From positions 1 through 40,478 of the forward strand of contig JAPKMR010000035.1 of the NCBI GenBank assembly GCA_026645815.1: a stretch of DNA of 40,478 nt, given 5' to 3'. Position 1 is the stretch's first letter. Each line of letters begins with the position of its first letter. The notes under the pieces were generated by a model. That model did no database searches, was not told the DNA's origin, and worked only from the letters and a program-made list of their open reading frames with translations. The translations under genes were made by a program, and so were the position numbers. Positions 25,247 through 34,381 of this stretch are shown piece by piece. This DNA is from Anaerolineae bacterium (GTDB lineage: Bacteria; Chloroflexota; Anaerolineae; B4-G1; SLSP01).

Positions 25247-25425
25247 CACCAGTTCCTGAAAAGAGATCGTAGCCCCGCAATGCCCCAGACGCAACCTGAT
25301 AAGCATAACAGGGTCACATAGACATAACGAGTGTCAACGCCAGAATATTCGCACCCATACGCCACGAGCATAACACCGTGAGCGCGCCTGAAAATCCCGG
25401 TATGCATAAGACCACTCCAGCAAAC

Positions 25426-25455
25426 AAAAACGGAGCACGCGTTACGCGTGCTCCG
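25426..25455 (-). terminator. Intrinsic terminator of the MFS gene
   Basis: CGGAGCACGCG and CGCGTGCTCCG (25431-25441 and 25445-25455) form an 11-bp stem with a 3-nt loop. On the minus strand it is followed by TTTTTGTTTG, 30 nt after the transporter stop. Confidence 0.85.
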
Positions 25456-25485
25456 TCACTTTCAGGCGAACGCCCGATAAACCGA

Positions 25486-26811
25486 TCAGGCGTGAACCTT
25501 CGCCTCCCCGCGCGTGACCCCCTGCATAGAAGCCGCCGCCAGGATGAAGAAGATGACCGGCACCAGCAAAACGAGGTTGTAATTCTGGAAGCGCTCGATG
25601 AGGAAACCGTTGAGCGTCGGTCCAGCAATAGCCGCCAGCTGGGAAGCCAGGTAGTACAACCCTGTGAACGTGCCGATATTGGTATCGCTATCGGAGGTGT
25701 CAATCACCATCGGCAGGCTGTTGATGTTCACCAGACTCCAGGCGATGCCCCCCAACGCCAGTGCGGCGCCGATAACGATGATGTTGGGCACAAAGAAACC
25801 GACGAGCAAGAGCGCAGCAAAGACCACCAACCCGGTGGTGATGGTGCGCCGGCGCCCGATTTTCGCCGCGATATACCCACTAGGGATAGCAAAGGCGATA
25901 AAGGTGACATAGGAGACGCTGGAAAGCAACGAAGCCTGATTCTCCGCGATGCGCAGCACGTTGACGCCATAAGAAGTGAAGAAAGTCTCGATAGCGTTGT
26001 AGCCCACGAACCAGAAGAAGATGGAGAGCATCAGTAGGATCAGGCTCTGACGCGCCGCGGGGGAGATGCGCCGCACGCTCTTGAGCGCCCCCAAAGCCTC
26101 TTCCTCTTCGCGGGTCTCGCCCGGTTCGCCCAAGGTGCGCGGTTCCTTGACGAAGAAGATCAGCATCACCACCGCCAGGACCATCAAGACGCCACTCACG
26201 ATAAAAGGCAAGGTGATATTTAGATTGTAGAGCATCGCGCCGACAAAGGTGATAATGATGCCACCCACGCCGCCCATGAGATTGATGATCCCATTCGCCT
26301 GACTGCGCAAGGGCGAGGGCGTGAGGTCGGGCATCAGCGAAATCACCGGGGTGCGGAAGCCTGCCATCGTGGTAATGAACAGGCCCACAATCGCAATGAA
26401 AAGCGCCAGAGGTTGGCGCAATTGCTCCGTCATACCGCTAAGCTCCGGCGGAATCAGGCGCACGATGAAGGGAATCAGGATAAAGGCGATGATCGAAATT
26501 GGCGCCAGGGTGACGATGAAGGGCCTACGACGCCCGCCCAATTTCGGCGCCCAGATACGGTCGCTCCACAAGCCAATGAGGGGCAGCAGGAAGAGCGCCA
26601 CGATGTTGTCCAGGGTCATGATGAAGCCGGTGAGACCTGGTCCCAATCCAAAGCCGGCTGTCTTCGTCGCGCTTTCGAAGAGCGGGTTGCCCGCCTGCAG
26701 GAAAATCGGCACATAGTCGTTGTAGAGTTTCCACATGACGCTGGTGCCAAAAAAGCCAAAGCCAATCAGGAACGTCTTCTGGAAATCGAGTTTAAGGCGC
26801 GGTTTCTCCAT
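25486..26811 (-). CDS. Major facilitator superfamily transporter (SLC45/GPH-like)
   Basis: A 441-residue, twelve-helix transporter. The loop 2-3 motif is GLWSDRIWAPKLGGRRRPFI, the MFS A-motif in the form seen in SLC45 and glycoside-pentoside-hexuronide proteins; a second copy-like motif is IPSGYIAAKIGRRRTIT in the second half. The N-terminus KTFLIGFGFFGTSVMWKLYNDYVPIFLQ is also typical. The ATG at 26811 opens MEKPRLKLDFQ and is preceded by GGAGGA about 9 nt upstream; longer frames add an implausible leader. A sugar or glycoside symporter is the likeliest role. It is a single-gene unit with its own terminator. Confidence 0.88.
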   Translation of the reverse strand: MEKPRLKLDFQKTFLIGFGFFGTSVMWKLYNDYVPIFLQAGNPLFESATKTAGFGLGPGLTGFIMTLDNIVALFLLPLIGLWSDRIWAPKLGGRRRPFIVTLAPISIIAFILIPFIVRLIPPELSGMTEQLRQPLALFIAIVGLFITTMAGFRTPVISLMPDLTPSPLRSQANGIINLMGGVGGIIITFVGAMLYNLNITLPFIVSGVLMVLAVVMLIFFVKEPRTLGEPGETREEEEALGALKSVRRISPAARQSLILLMLSIFFWFVGYNAIETFFTSYGVNVLRIAENQASLLSSVSYVTFIAFAIPSGYIAAKIGRRRTITTGLVVFAALLLVGFFVPNIIVIGAALALGGIAWSLVNINSLPMVIDTSDSDTNIGTFTGLYYLASQLAAIAGPTLNGFLIERFQNYNLVLLVPVIFFILAAASMQGVTRGEAKVHA

Positions 26812-26914
26812 AACAGATAGTCCTCCAGTGGATTCGTATGAAATTTGGAAATGCAGCCTGACGCCTCTAGTTTTAGCATGAAACGCAAGCAAAGCAAGCC
26901 AGCGCTTCCCGATT

Positions 26915-26955
26915 AAAAACACTCTCCGGCGAAGGAAACCTTCGCCGGAGAGTGT
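26915..26955 (-). terminator. Intrinsic terminator of the LysM gene
   Basis: A perfect 17-bp inverted repeat (26919-26935 with 26939-26955, loop AAA) lies 15 nt after the LysM stop. On the minus strand it is followed by TTTTTAAT. Confidence 0.85.
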
Positions 26956-26969
26956 TCACTGCAAACAGA

Positions 26970-27170
26970 CTACTTAGCCTTGCCCATCAGGCTGGCTTTG
27001 GGCTTGTCCTCTGGAATGTCCAGTTCCATGCCCGGTTGAATCACATTCGGGTCCTTGATAACTGCCTTGTTGGCAGCATAAAGCTCTTCCCACTTCTCTG
27101 CATCACCCAACAGTTCCTTCGCAATCTTGCGCAGATTGTCGCCAGCCTTCACCGTATACTTCTTTCCCAT
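26970..27170 (-). CDS. Single LysM-domain protein
   Basis: A 66-residue protein that is almost only one LysM domain: KYTVKAGDNLRKIAKELLGDAEKWEELYAANKAVIKDPNVIQPGMELDIP spans residues 4-53, followed by a short basic tail. LysM binds N-acetylglucosamine polymers such as peptidoglycan. No signal peptide is present, as in many small LysM proteins (the YgaU/BON-LysM class), so it may be cytosolic. The ribosome site AAGGAG precedes the ATG by about 10 nt, and a consensus promoter and terminator bracket the gene. Confidence 0.88.
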   Translation of the reverse strand: MGKKYTVKAGDNLRKIAKELLGDAEKWEELYAANKAVIKDPNVIQPGMELDIPEDKPKASLMGKAK

Positions 27171-27212
27171 GAACTACTACTCCTTTCAATATAAAGTTGG
27201 AACACCACTTTC

Positions 27213-27241
27213 ATTATAGTGAAGTTTCCAAAAAAAGTCAA
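27213..27241 (-). promoter_or_regulatory. Consensus promoter of the LysM gene
   Basis: On the minus strand TTGACT (27236-27241), exactly 17 nt, then a perfect TATAAT (27213-27218), 43 nt ahead of the ATG. Confidence 0.85.
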
Positions 27242-27572
27242 TAACCATCCATGTATAAACATCTTGTATAGAACTTAATTTTACACAAAAAACAATGCTA
27301 CGTTTGATATTTTTCACTGCAAGTCGCTGAGAATCCAACTCCGTTACAACCCTCACAGTCAATTAGGATTCCGTCTTTTTCCTAGAGTTCTCTAACAATT
27401 CAAGGGATATTTCTTCACCGCTTTTTGCGATGATGTTAATCAGGAACCTACTGAAATTACCTTGCCTTGCGAGGTGAATGGCCAAGGGAAACAAGTCAGG
27501 ATTGTATTCCGCTTCCGATAGGCCAATCACTCAAGATGTCAGTTCATTTATCACATCAGAAGGAGGACCGTC
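27242..27572. other. AT-rich upstream region of the first surface-protein gene
   Basis: About 330 bases between the LysM promoter and the ATG at 27573. No coding sequence was recognised and I found no convincing -35/-10 pair for the plus-strand gene. Only its ribosome site AAGGAGG (near 27560) is clear. A self-complementary GGCC pair (27480 and 27526 region) could form a leader stem, weakly supported. Confidence 0.4.
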
Positions 27573-30500
27573 ATGATGCAACGAATACTGAATCTGTCAA
27601 TCAGGCTTGCGATGATCCTGGCAATGGTGATGGGGCTTCTGGTTTTCGAAGCAGTGCTAGTGCTGGCCCAGAACCCTCCACCTACTGAAACTTACTTTGT
27701 CCCGTTGCCCGATGACTGGCTGATGCAGCACATGGAGGATATTGATACGGACGGAGGGTCTGTGGGTGATCCGTATACCCCCGTGCGGAGCGTCATTGGC
27801 ATCAGCATCAGCGCAACGGATACCTACATCTACTGGGATCAGTGGGAAGATGGCAGCTATGACGCCGACATCGCCAACCCGGGCGGCAATGTCTACAACG
27901 CCACCACCAACCCCGACGGCACCCAGATCTGGGGCGACGGCAACCTGGACAATGGCTACCCACCCCGGTTCCGTGACCAGCCGAACACGGCCATGCGCGA
28001 CACGCTGGTTGCCGGCGACGTGATCGTGTTGGACAACCTCGTGCCGATCAGTAGTAGCGGGGGAAGCCACGGGCCGTGGCTCGGCGGTCGGGTTGCGGCG
28101 CAGGTGTATTACGATGGTAAAGACAAGTTTGCTGCCACCCTGCCGGTGGCAGCCACGCGCGCCGGTTGGAGCGAAGGAGACATTGACGGAGCGGGCGGGA
28201 TTGGCGCGGCCGGCTCGATGTTCTCCGACGCCACCTCGATCGAGCCGACCAAGCTTTGGGGCGCCAACTTCATTGTGCCGATAGCCTACAGCCCCCCTGG
28301 CATGACTACACCATTTGACTACTCTCACGTCACGGTACAGGCCAGTCAGAACAGCACCACGGTGTGCGTGGACGTGCCGCCGATCGGCGCCTGCGACTAT
28401 TCCGCGACGATTAACCAGGGGCAGCAATACGATCCCACGCCGATGCCCAACACCAGCAGCCCGCAGGGGGTGCCAGTGGGGACCGAAATCCGCACCAACT
28501 TCCCGGTGCAGGTCGTGCTGGTGACCGGCGATGTAGGCTCGACCTGGGCCACGCGCTGGTACAACATCAAACCGTTTGACCAGTGGACCAACGACTACTA
28601 CCAACCGGTGGGGACGTCGGGAGCTTCGTCGGCGGTGTGGGTGTATAACCCGAACGACAAACAGATCACGATCACGATAGAGCGCCCAACCGGCACGTTC
28701 TCTGGAACGTGCGCGGCCAAATCGTCCTGCAAGATGCCCGACATCCCAGCGGACCTGGGAGGGCATGGCACCGGCGCCTTCAGCGATGGCAGCGGTCCTG
28801 CGGTGTTTTACCCCGTCTCGGTGACTGAAGCCACGGGCGCGCAGATCCATGATTGGGGTTACAGTCTGATCCCCTCTGAACAGCTCGCTGATGAGGTACT
28901 GGTGGGCTGGGCGCCCGGCTGCACGACGGTGACTGGCGCCAACGAGTGCTTCGACGACCTCGATACCAGCACGGCCAACGATCAAGTGATCAGCCGCAGT
29001 CCGGTGTGGGTGACACCGCTGCAGAATACCACCATCTACGTGGACCTGGACGGCGGCGGCGTCACGTGCCCAGACGGGGGCGGCGCGGAACGCACCATCA
29101 ACGCCACGGCCCTCACCTCCTACAACATCGTGGATGACCCGGCGGGCAGTGTGTGCGATGCGTTCAACACCGAGGCCTGGAACGCCAACTACTGCAATAC
29201 GAACTGGTCGACCAACTGGGTCGAGAACGACAACAATGACATAGACAGTGGCTCGATCGCGATCACTGACGCGACCAAGCAACTGCGGTTCCAGTCCTAC
29301 TCCTCCGAAGAGTCTGGTGACGTCATCTACCGGGATGCAAACCTAAATGGCCAGAGCATCGCGAGGCTCAAATTCACTATTGGCAAGAGCAGCACGTTGG
29401 ATGCCGTTGACAACCTTGCGGTTGAGGTATCAGGTAACAATGGCGGCGCCTGGACCACGCTAGAGACTTTGGACGGATCGACATTCACGCCAAACCCCTC
29501 GGAGCGGATCTACAACCTGCCTGCTGGCGTGCTCACGACTGACTTCCGCCTCCGCTTCCGGATCGTGGATAGCCTCGAGTCCGGCGACTACTGGTACGTT
29601 GATAACCTGACCATCTCCTTCGGCGCCTCGCCGTGGGACTTTGACATGTCCGGCGCACGGCTGGTAACCTGCGATGGCACACAGCTGGCGACGGCCTGGG
29701 GGCAGCAACCCTCCTACTCCTACTCCGGCGACGACCAGGCGCTGGACATGGGCACCGTGCTCTTCGCGCTGGGCAGCAAGATTGACATCGAGAAATCGGT
29801 TTCGCCAACGCTCTTTCCATATGAGGCCCCGACTCCACTCATCGCCAGGTACACGTTTGTGGTTTCCAACCCTGGGAACTCCCCTCTGACCAATGTCACG
29901 CTGGTGGACAATTTCGAGAATTTCTACTACCCGGAGTTGGAATTGTACTGCCTCGAATACATAACCGATAGCTTGATTGTGGAAGCCTCGCATGCGGTGG
30001 ACGTCACTTCCGAGATCCCCCTACAGGCCAATCTAGGGACAATGAATTCAGGCGAAGCATTTACCATCACACTCGAAGCAGACGTGACGGACTGCGGTAT
30101 CGGCGAACATCCCAACGTGGCGGTCGCCGATTCGGACAAGACCGCGCAAGTCTTGGATGATGCGACTTTTGTAATTGACGGCCCACCCAGCGCGGTGGAG
30201 CTCGCGCGCTTCGAGGCAGCGGCGCAGGAAGACGGCATTCTCCTCGAGTGGGAAACCGCGTCGGAGCTCGACAATCTCGGCTTCAACCTCTACCGCAGCA
30301 CGGCGCTGAATGGCGACTACGTTCAGCTGAATGCGGCTCTGATCCCGGCGCAGAATCCCGGCGCCGTCTTCGGCGGCATCTACACCTGGGTGGATGAGGA
30401 TGTGACTCCCGGTGTGACCTACTTCTACAAGCTCGAGGATGTGGATATTTATGGCGTAGCGACGCTCCACGGTCCGGTGCAAGCCACAGCGCTCGCCAGC

Positions 30501-30614
30501 GGTCCCAGTGCGGTCAGCCTCACGTCCTTCGCCGCGGGCGGCGGCGGCGGCGTGTGGCTGCCCCTGGCGCTGAGCGCTATGGCGCTGCTCGGAGGGCTCA
30601 AGCGGCGCAAGTAG
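27573..30614 (+). CDS. Large secreted surface protein with C-terminal module, PSAVSL motif and anchor
   Basis: A 1013-residue exported protein. The signal peptide is MMQRILNLSIRLAMILAMVM through LVLAQ (about residues 1-33). Residues 34 to 560 are a beta-rich ectodomain with many Asp/Asn/Gly stretches (PGGNVYNATTNPDG, TYIYWDQWEDGSYDADI), repeated in several secreted Chloroflexota proteins. A jellyroll-like segment (SIARLKFTIGKSSTLDAVDNLAVEVSGNNG) follows. A DUF11-like segment starts KIDIEKSVSPTLFPYEAPTP near residue 750. Residues 870-975 are a fibronectin-like module (LLEWETASELDNLGFNLYRS, TPGVTYFYKLEDVD). The tail is PSAVSLTSF, a glycine run, a membrane helix and KRRK. No enzyme motif found. 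Its module and tail recur in the next two genes. Confidence 0.82.
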   Translation: MMQRILNLSIRLAMILAMVMGLLVFEAVLVLAQNPPPTETYFVPLPDDWLMQHMEDIDTDGGSVGDPYTPVRSVIGISISATDTYIYWDQWEDGSYDADIANPGGNVYNATTNPDGTQIWGDGNLDNGYPPRFRDQPNTAMRDTLVAGDVIVLDNLVPISSSGGSHGPWLGGRVAAQVYYDGKDKFAATLPVAATRAGWSEGDIDGAGGIGAAGSMFSDATSIEPTKLWGANFIVPIAYSPPGMTTPFDYSHVTVQASQNSTTVCVDVPPIGACDYSATINQGQQYDPTPMPNTSSPQGVPVGTEIRTNFPVQVVLVTGDVGSTWATRWYNIKPFDQWTNDYYQPVGTSGASSAVWVYNPNDKQITITIERPTGTFSGTCAAKSSCKMPDIPADLGGHGTGAFSDGSGPAVFYPVSVTEATGAQIHDWGYSLIPSEQLADEVLVGWAPGCTTVTGANECFDDLDTSTANDQVISRSPVWVTPLQNTTIYVDLDGGGVTCPDGGGAERTINATALTSYNIVDDPAGSVCDAFNTEAWNANYCNTNWSTNWVENDNNDIDSGSIAITDATKQLRFQSYSSEESGDVIYRDANLNGQSIARLKFTIGKSSTLDAVDNLAVEVSGNNGGAWTTLETLDGSTFTPNPSERIYNLPAGVLTTDFRLRFRIVDSLESGDYWYVDNLTISFGASPWDFDMSGARLVTCDGTQLATAWGQQPSYSYSGDDQALDMGTVLFALGSKIDIEKSVSPTLFPYEAPTPLIARYTFVVSNPGNSPLTNVTLVDNFENFYYPELELYCLEYITDSLIVEASHAVDVTSEIPLQANLGTMNSGEAFTITLEADVTDCGIGEHPNVAVADSDKTAQVLDDATFVIDGPPSAVELARFEAAAQEDGILLEWETASELDNLGFNLYRSTALNGDYVQLNAALIPAQNPGAVFGGIYTWVDEDVTPGVTYFYKLEDVDIYGVATLHGPVQATALASGPSAVSLTSFAAGGGGGVWLPLALSAMALLGGLKRRK

Positions 30615-30650
30615 TTTCGATTCGGGCGGCACGAATAGGTTGGGTACCCA

Positions 30651-30688
30651 AAGTCACCGCAAGCAATCGCTTGCGGTGACTTGTTTTC
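30651..30688 (+). terminator. Intrinsic terminator of the first surface-protein gene
   Basis: AAGTCACCGCAAGC (30651-30664) pairs perfectly with 30669-30682, loop AATC, followed by TTTTC after two more bases. The bases before it, GGGCGGCACGAATA, recur before the terminator of the next gene. Confidence 0.8.
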
Positions 30689-30869
30689 GTAGATTTTCTC
30701 CGGTTTTTAGAACTCTTTAAGAATTAGGTCTTCCCATCTTAACCGTTTTGATAGATAATTATAGTATTAATAGACTATATCTGGATATACAATCCAGTTC
30801 AAAGTGAAAACAAAGGACGCCGTGAAAAAGCCTGGCTTCAAGCGGCACAAGAAAAAGTAAAGGAAGGTA

Positions 30870-32135
30870 ATGAAGATGAAAACGTACCAGAGAGTTTCAG
30901 CATTCGTGTTGGTATTAGTGATGGCGCTGGCGGCGCTGCCCGTCAGTGCAGCATCCGTGACGCCGGTGGTTTTGCCGGGGAATCCCATCTGCGCTGGTTT
31001 GGGTTACGCTTATGAAATAAAGATTGACCCTCCAACGGCGGGAACGTACCCACTGGGTTACGGGACCTTCACCTGGACGACCACCGATGGCGTCACCATG
31101 AACTGGACCTCGACCATCGGCGTGGACGCCGTCATCGTCAAAGGCGGTCCCAAGGGCAATCTCTACAGCTACGCTCCAGAATCTTTCGGAGACACCGGAC
31201 TGAATTCCCCCATAGGACCGAGCGGACGCCCCTATGCCATCAGCCACATCTCGGTCTGCTTTGATTATGAGCTGACCCTCGATAAATCGGTGACCCCCGA
31301 AATCATCCATGTTCCCAGCGCGACCCCGCCCTTCCTGGCAACCTACAGCTTTGTGGTTGGCAATCCCACCAATGTGACCCTGAACGACGTCGTTCTGGAA
31401 GACGATTTCGAGAACTTCTTCCCGGAGCTGGGATACTGCCTCCAAATCGAATCCGTCACGACCAGTATCGGCGCGAACTCCGGTCCCGTGACCGTGGTGA
31501 CCGCGGTACCCGGCACGCCGCCGCTGCGCGTTGAGGCCGATGTCCTCGCCGCGGGGGAACAATTGCTCGTCACCCTGGTCGCGAATGTGACCGACTGCCC
31601 CATCGGCAACTACCCCAACACCGCGCAAGCGATGGCGCTGGGTACGCAGTGGGTCTACGCTAACGCACAGCTGCGATTGGACCCCGATCCGGCTTCGGTG
31701 AACCTGGCGAATTTTGCAGCAACGGCGCAGGAAAATGGGGTGCTCCTGACGTGGGAGACCGCGACGGAGATTGACAACCTCGGCTTCAACCTCTACCGCA
31801 GCACGGCAGTGAATGGCGAATACGGGCTATTGAATGAGGAATTGATTCCCACGCAGGTTCCCGGCGCAGTCTTCGGGGCAGTTTACACCTGGTTGGATAG
31901 TAGCGCAACTCCCGGGGTGACCTATTTCTACAAACTTGAAGATGTGGATATCGAGGGTCGCACGACCCTTCACGGCCCATTAGAGACCACAGCGCTCTCG
32001 ATCAGCCCGAGCGCGGTCAGCCTCACAGCCTTCTCCGCAGATAGCGGCATCCTCGCGGGCGGCGGGGTTGGGTTGTGGCTTCCGCTGGCGCTCGGCACGG
32101 TGGTGCTGTGGGGAGGGCTTCGGAAGCGTAAATAA
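30870..32135 (+). CDS. Second secreted surface protein with DUF11-like domain, shared module and anchor
   Basis: A 421-residue paralogue of the C-terminal part of the preceding protein. The signal peptide is MKMKTYQRVSAFVLVLVMAL to VSAA (about residues 1-27). A short ectodomain (VTPVVLPGNPICAGLGYAYEIKIDPPTAGTYPLGYGTFTW) leads into a DUF11-like domain starting ELTLDKSVTPEIIHVPSATP, nearly superimposable on the neighbour's. The module DPASVNLANF to ETTAL occupies residues 273-376. It ends PSAVSLTAF, a glycine-rich stretch, a membrane helix and RKRK. The AAGGAAGG site precedes the ATG. The small ectodomain suggests a ligand or scaffold carrier. It probably arose by duplication, because even the sequence around the terminator is shared. 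Confidence 0.82.
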   Translation: MKMKTYQRVSAFVLVLVMALAALPVSAASVTPVVLPGNPICAGLGYAYEIKIDPPTAGTYPLGYGTFTWTTTDGVTMNWTSTIGVDAVIVKGGPKGNLYSYAPESFGDTGLNSPIGPSGRPYAISHISVCFDYELTLDKSVTPEIIHVPSATPPFLATYSFVVGNPTNVTLNDVVLEDDFENFFPELGYCLQIESVTTSIGANSGPVTVVTAVPGTPPLRVEADVLAAGEQLLVTLVANVTDCPIGNYPNTAQAMALGTQWVYANAQLRLDPDPASVNLANFAATAQENGVLLTWETATEIDNLGFNLYRSTAVNGEYGLLNEELIPTQVPGAVFGAVYTWLDSSATPGVTYFYKLEDVDIEGRTTLHGPLETTALSISPSAVSLTAFSADSGILAGGGVGLWLPLALGTVVLWGGLRKRK

Positions 32136-32172
32136 GTTCGGTTTGGGCGGCACGAATAAACAGGGTAACCCG

Positions 32173-32208
32173 CATCTACGCAAGCGAGCGCTTGCGTAGA
32201 TGTTTTTT
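32173..32208 (+). terminator. Intrinsic terminator of the second surface-protein gene
   Basis: CATCTACGCAAGC (32173-32185) pairs perfectly with 32190-32202, loop GAGC, followed directly by TTTTTT. Confidence 0.88.
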
Positions 32209-32370
32209 ATGCCATTACAGCGCTTGAAATCAGTTATAGCCCCCCGCAAACTCACAGCACTTCACCCCTATAGTTAGAAGCCACACCAACCAACTCTTGC
32301 AAACCCCATCAGCAAAATCCATTTCAATCCAATGGATTCAAACCTCCAAGCACCTGTTTCGACCCTGATT

Positions 32371-32422
32371 CGCCTCTCTGCGGGCATTTTCTGCACACAA
32401 AATACCGCACAGGCCCTCTTCC
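32371..32422. repeat. Possible degenerate hairpin repeat
   Basis: CGCCTCTCTGCGGGCATTTT, an 8-nt loop, AAAATACCGCA, then CAGGCCCTCTTCC. The order of flank, T-rich left arm, A-rich right arm and CCCTCTT tail matches the family at 20821 and 39010, but pairing is interrupted. Confidence 0.3.
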
Positions 32423-32511
32423 AGCCATTTTCCCCACCCAAAAGCCCCTCTGGCGTTTTTCACAAGCCCAAATAGTACCTTTTTCCTATTCCCTCCCAGG
32501 CATACTGTGGT

Positions 32512-32517
32512 TATAAT
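32512..32517 (+). promoter_or_regulatory. Candidate -10 box of the subtilisin gene
   Basis: A perfect TATAAT. No good -35 box sits at the right distance, so an activator or extended element may be needed. Transcription from here would give a leader of about 170 nt containing the structured element at 32582-32660. Confidence 0.45.
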
Positions 32518-32581
32518 ATGGATAGTAAGGTAAGTTAAAATCTAGTCAAAACAAGCACTTTAAGTCAGTCTTTATAAACCA

Positions 32582-32660
32582 GTCGGGTGAGATGGGCGGA
32601 AACAGATCGCCCGACAGGGAAAATGCTAAGGGGACGTGGGCGGAAACAGGTCTCCTTAAG
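32582..32660 (+). ncRNA. Candidate structured mRNA leader: two tandem hairpins with identical loops
   Basis: Hairpin 1 pairs GTCGGGTGA (32582-32590) with TCGCCCGAC (32607-32615). Hairpin 2 pairs CTAAGGGGAC (32626-32635) with GTCTCCTTAAG (32650-32660, one bulged A). Both enclose the identical 12-nt segment GGGCGGAAACAG (32594-32605 and 32638-32649). The stems differ in sequence but each stays paired. It lies in the leader, 33 nt before the subtilisin ATG. I do not recognise a known riboswitch class. Confidence 0.5.
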
Positions 32661-32693
32661 CCAAAAGAAATCGTAAACTTGGGAGGGTGAACG

Positions 32694-34277
<1,584 letters not shown>

Positions 34278-34293
34278 CTCGAAGGAATTCAAC

Positions 34294-34328
34294 GTATACG
34301 GGGCGACGCTAAGCGTCGCCCCGTATAC
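34294..34328. repeat. Palindromic hairpin after the subtilisin gene
   Basis: GTATACGGGGCGACGC and GCGTCGCCCCGTATAC (34294-34309 and 34313-34328) form a perfect 16-bp stem with loop TAA, 17 nt after the stop. Only ATTTACCC follows, so it is a weak terminator or a repeat. Confidence 0.6.
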
Positions 34329-34347
34329 ATTTACCCAAAGGAGAAAG

Positions 34348-34375
34348 TTGACACCCTCCCGCTTTCTTCGATAAT
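34348..34375 (+). promoter_or_regulatory. Promoter giving a leaderless transglycosylase mRNA
   Basis: A perfect TTGACA (34348-34353), 16 nt, then GATAAT (34370-34375). The A of the ATG at 34382 lies 7 nt after the -10 box, exactly where transcription should start, and no ribosome site fits between. Confidence 0.7.
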
Positions 34376-34381
34376 CACCTT

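Noticed and set aside
27450..27545. Possible riboswitch before the first surface-protein gene
   Set aside because: A GGCC pairing and a GGGAAACAAG segment are suggestive but do not form a convincing structure or match a class I know.
27657..29282. A 541-codon open frame on the minus strand
   Set aside because: Antisense to the large surface protein; Val/Arg/His-rich composition typical of reverse frames in GC-rich genes.
30822..30860. A 12-codon leader frame ending KRHKKK before the second surface protein
   Set aside because: Too short to judge; it resembles a leftover of a K/R-rich C-terminus, but similarity is limited to a few codons.
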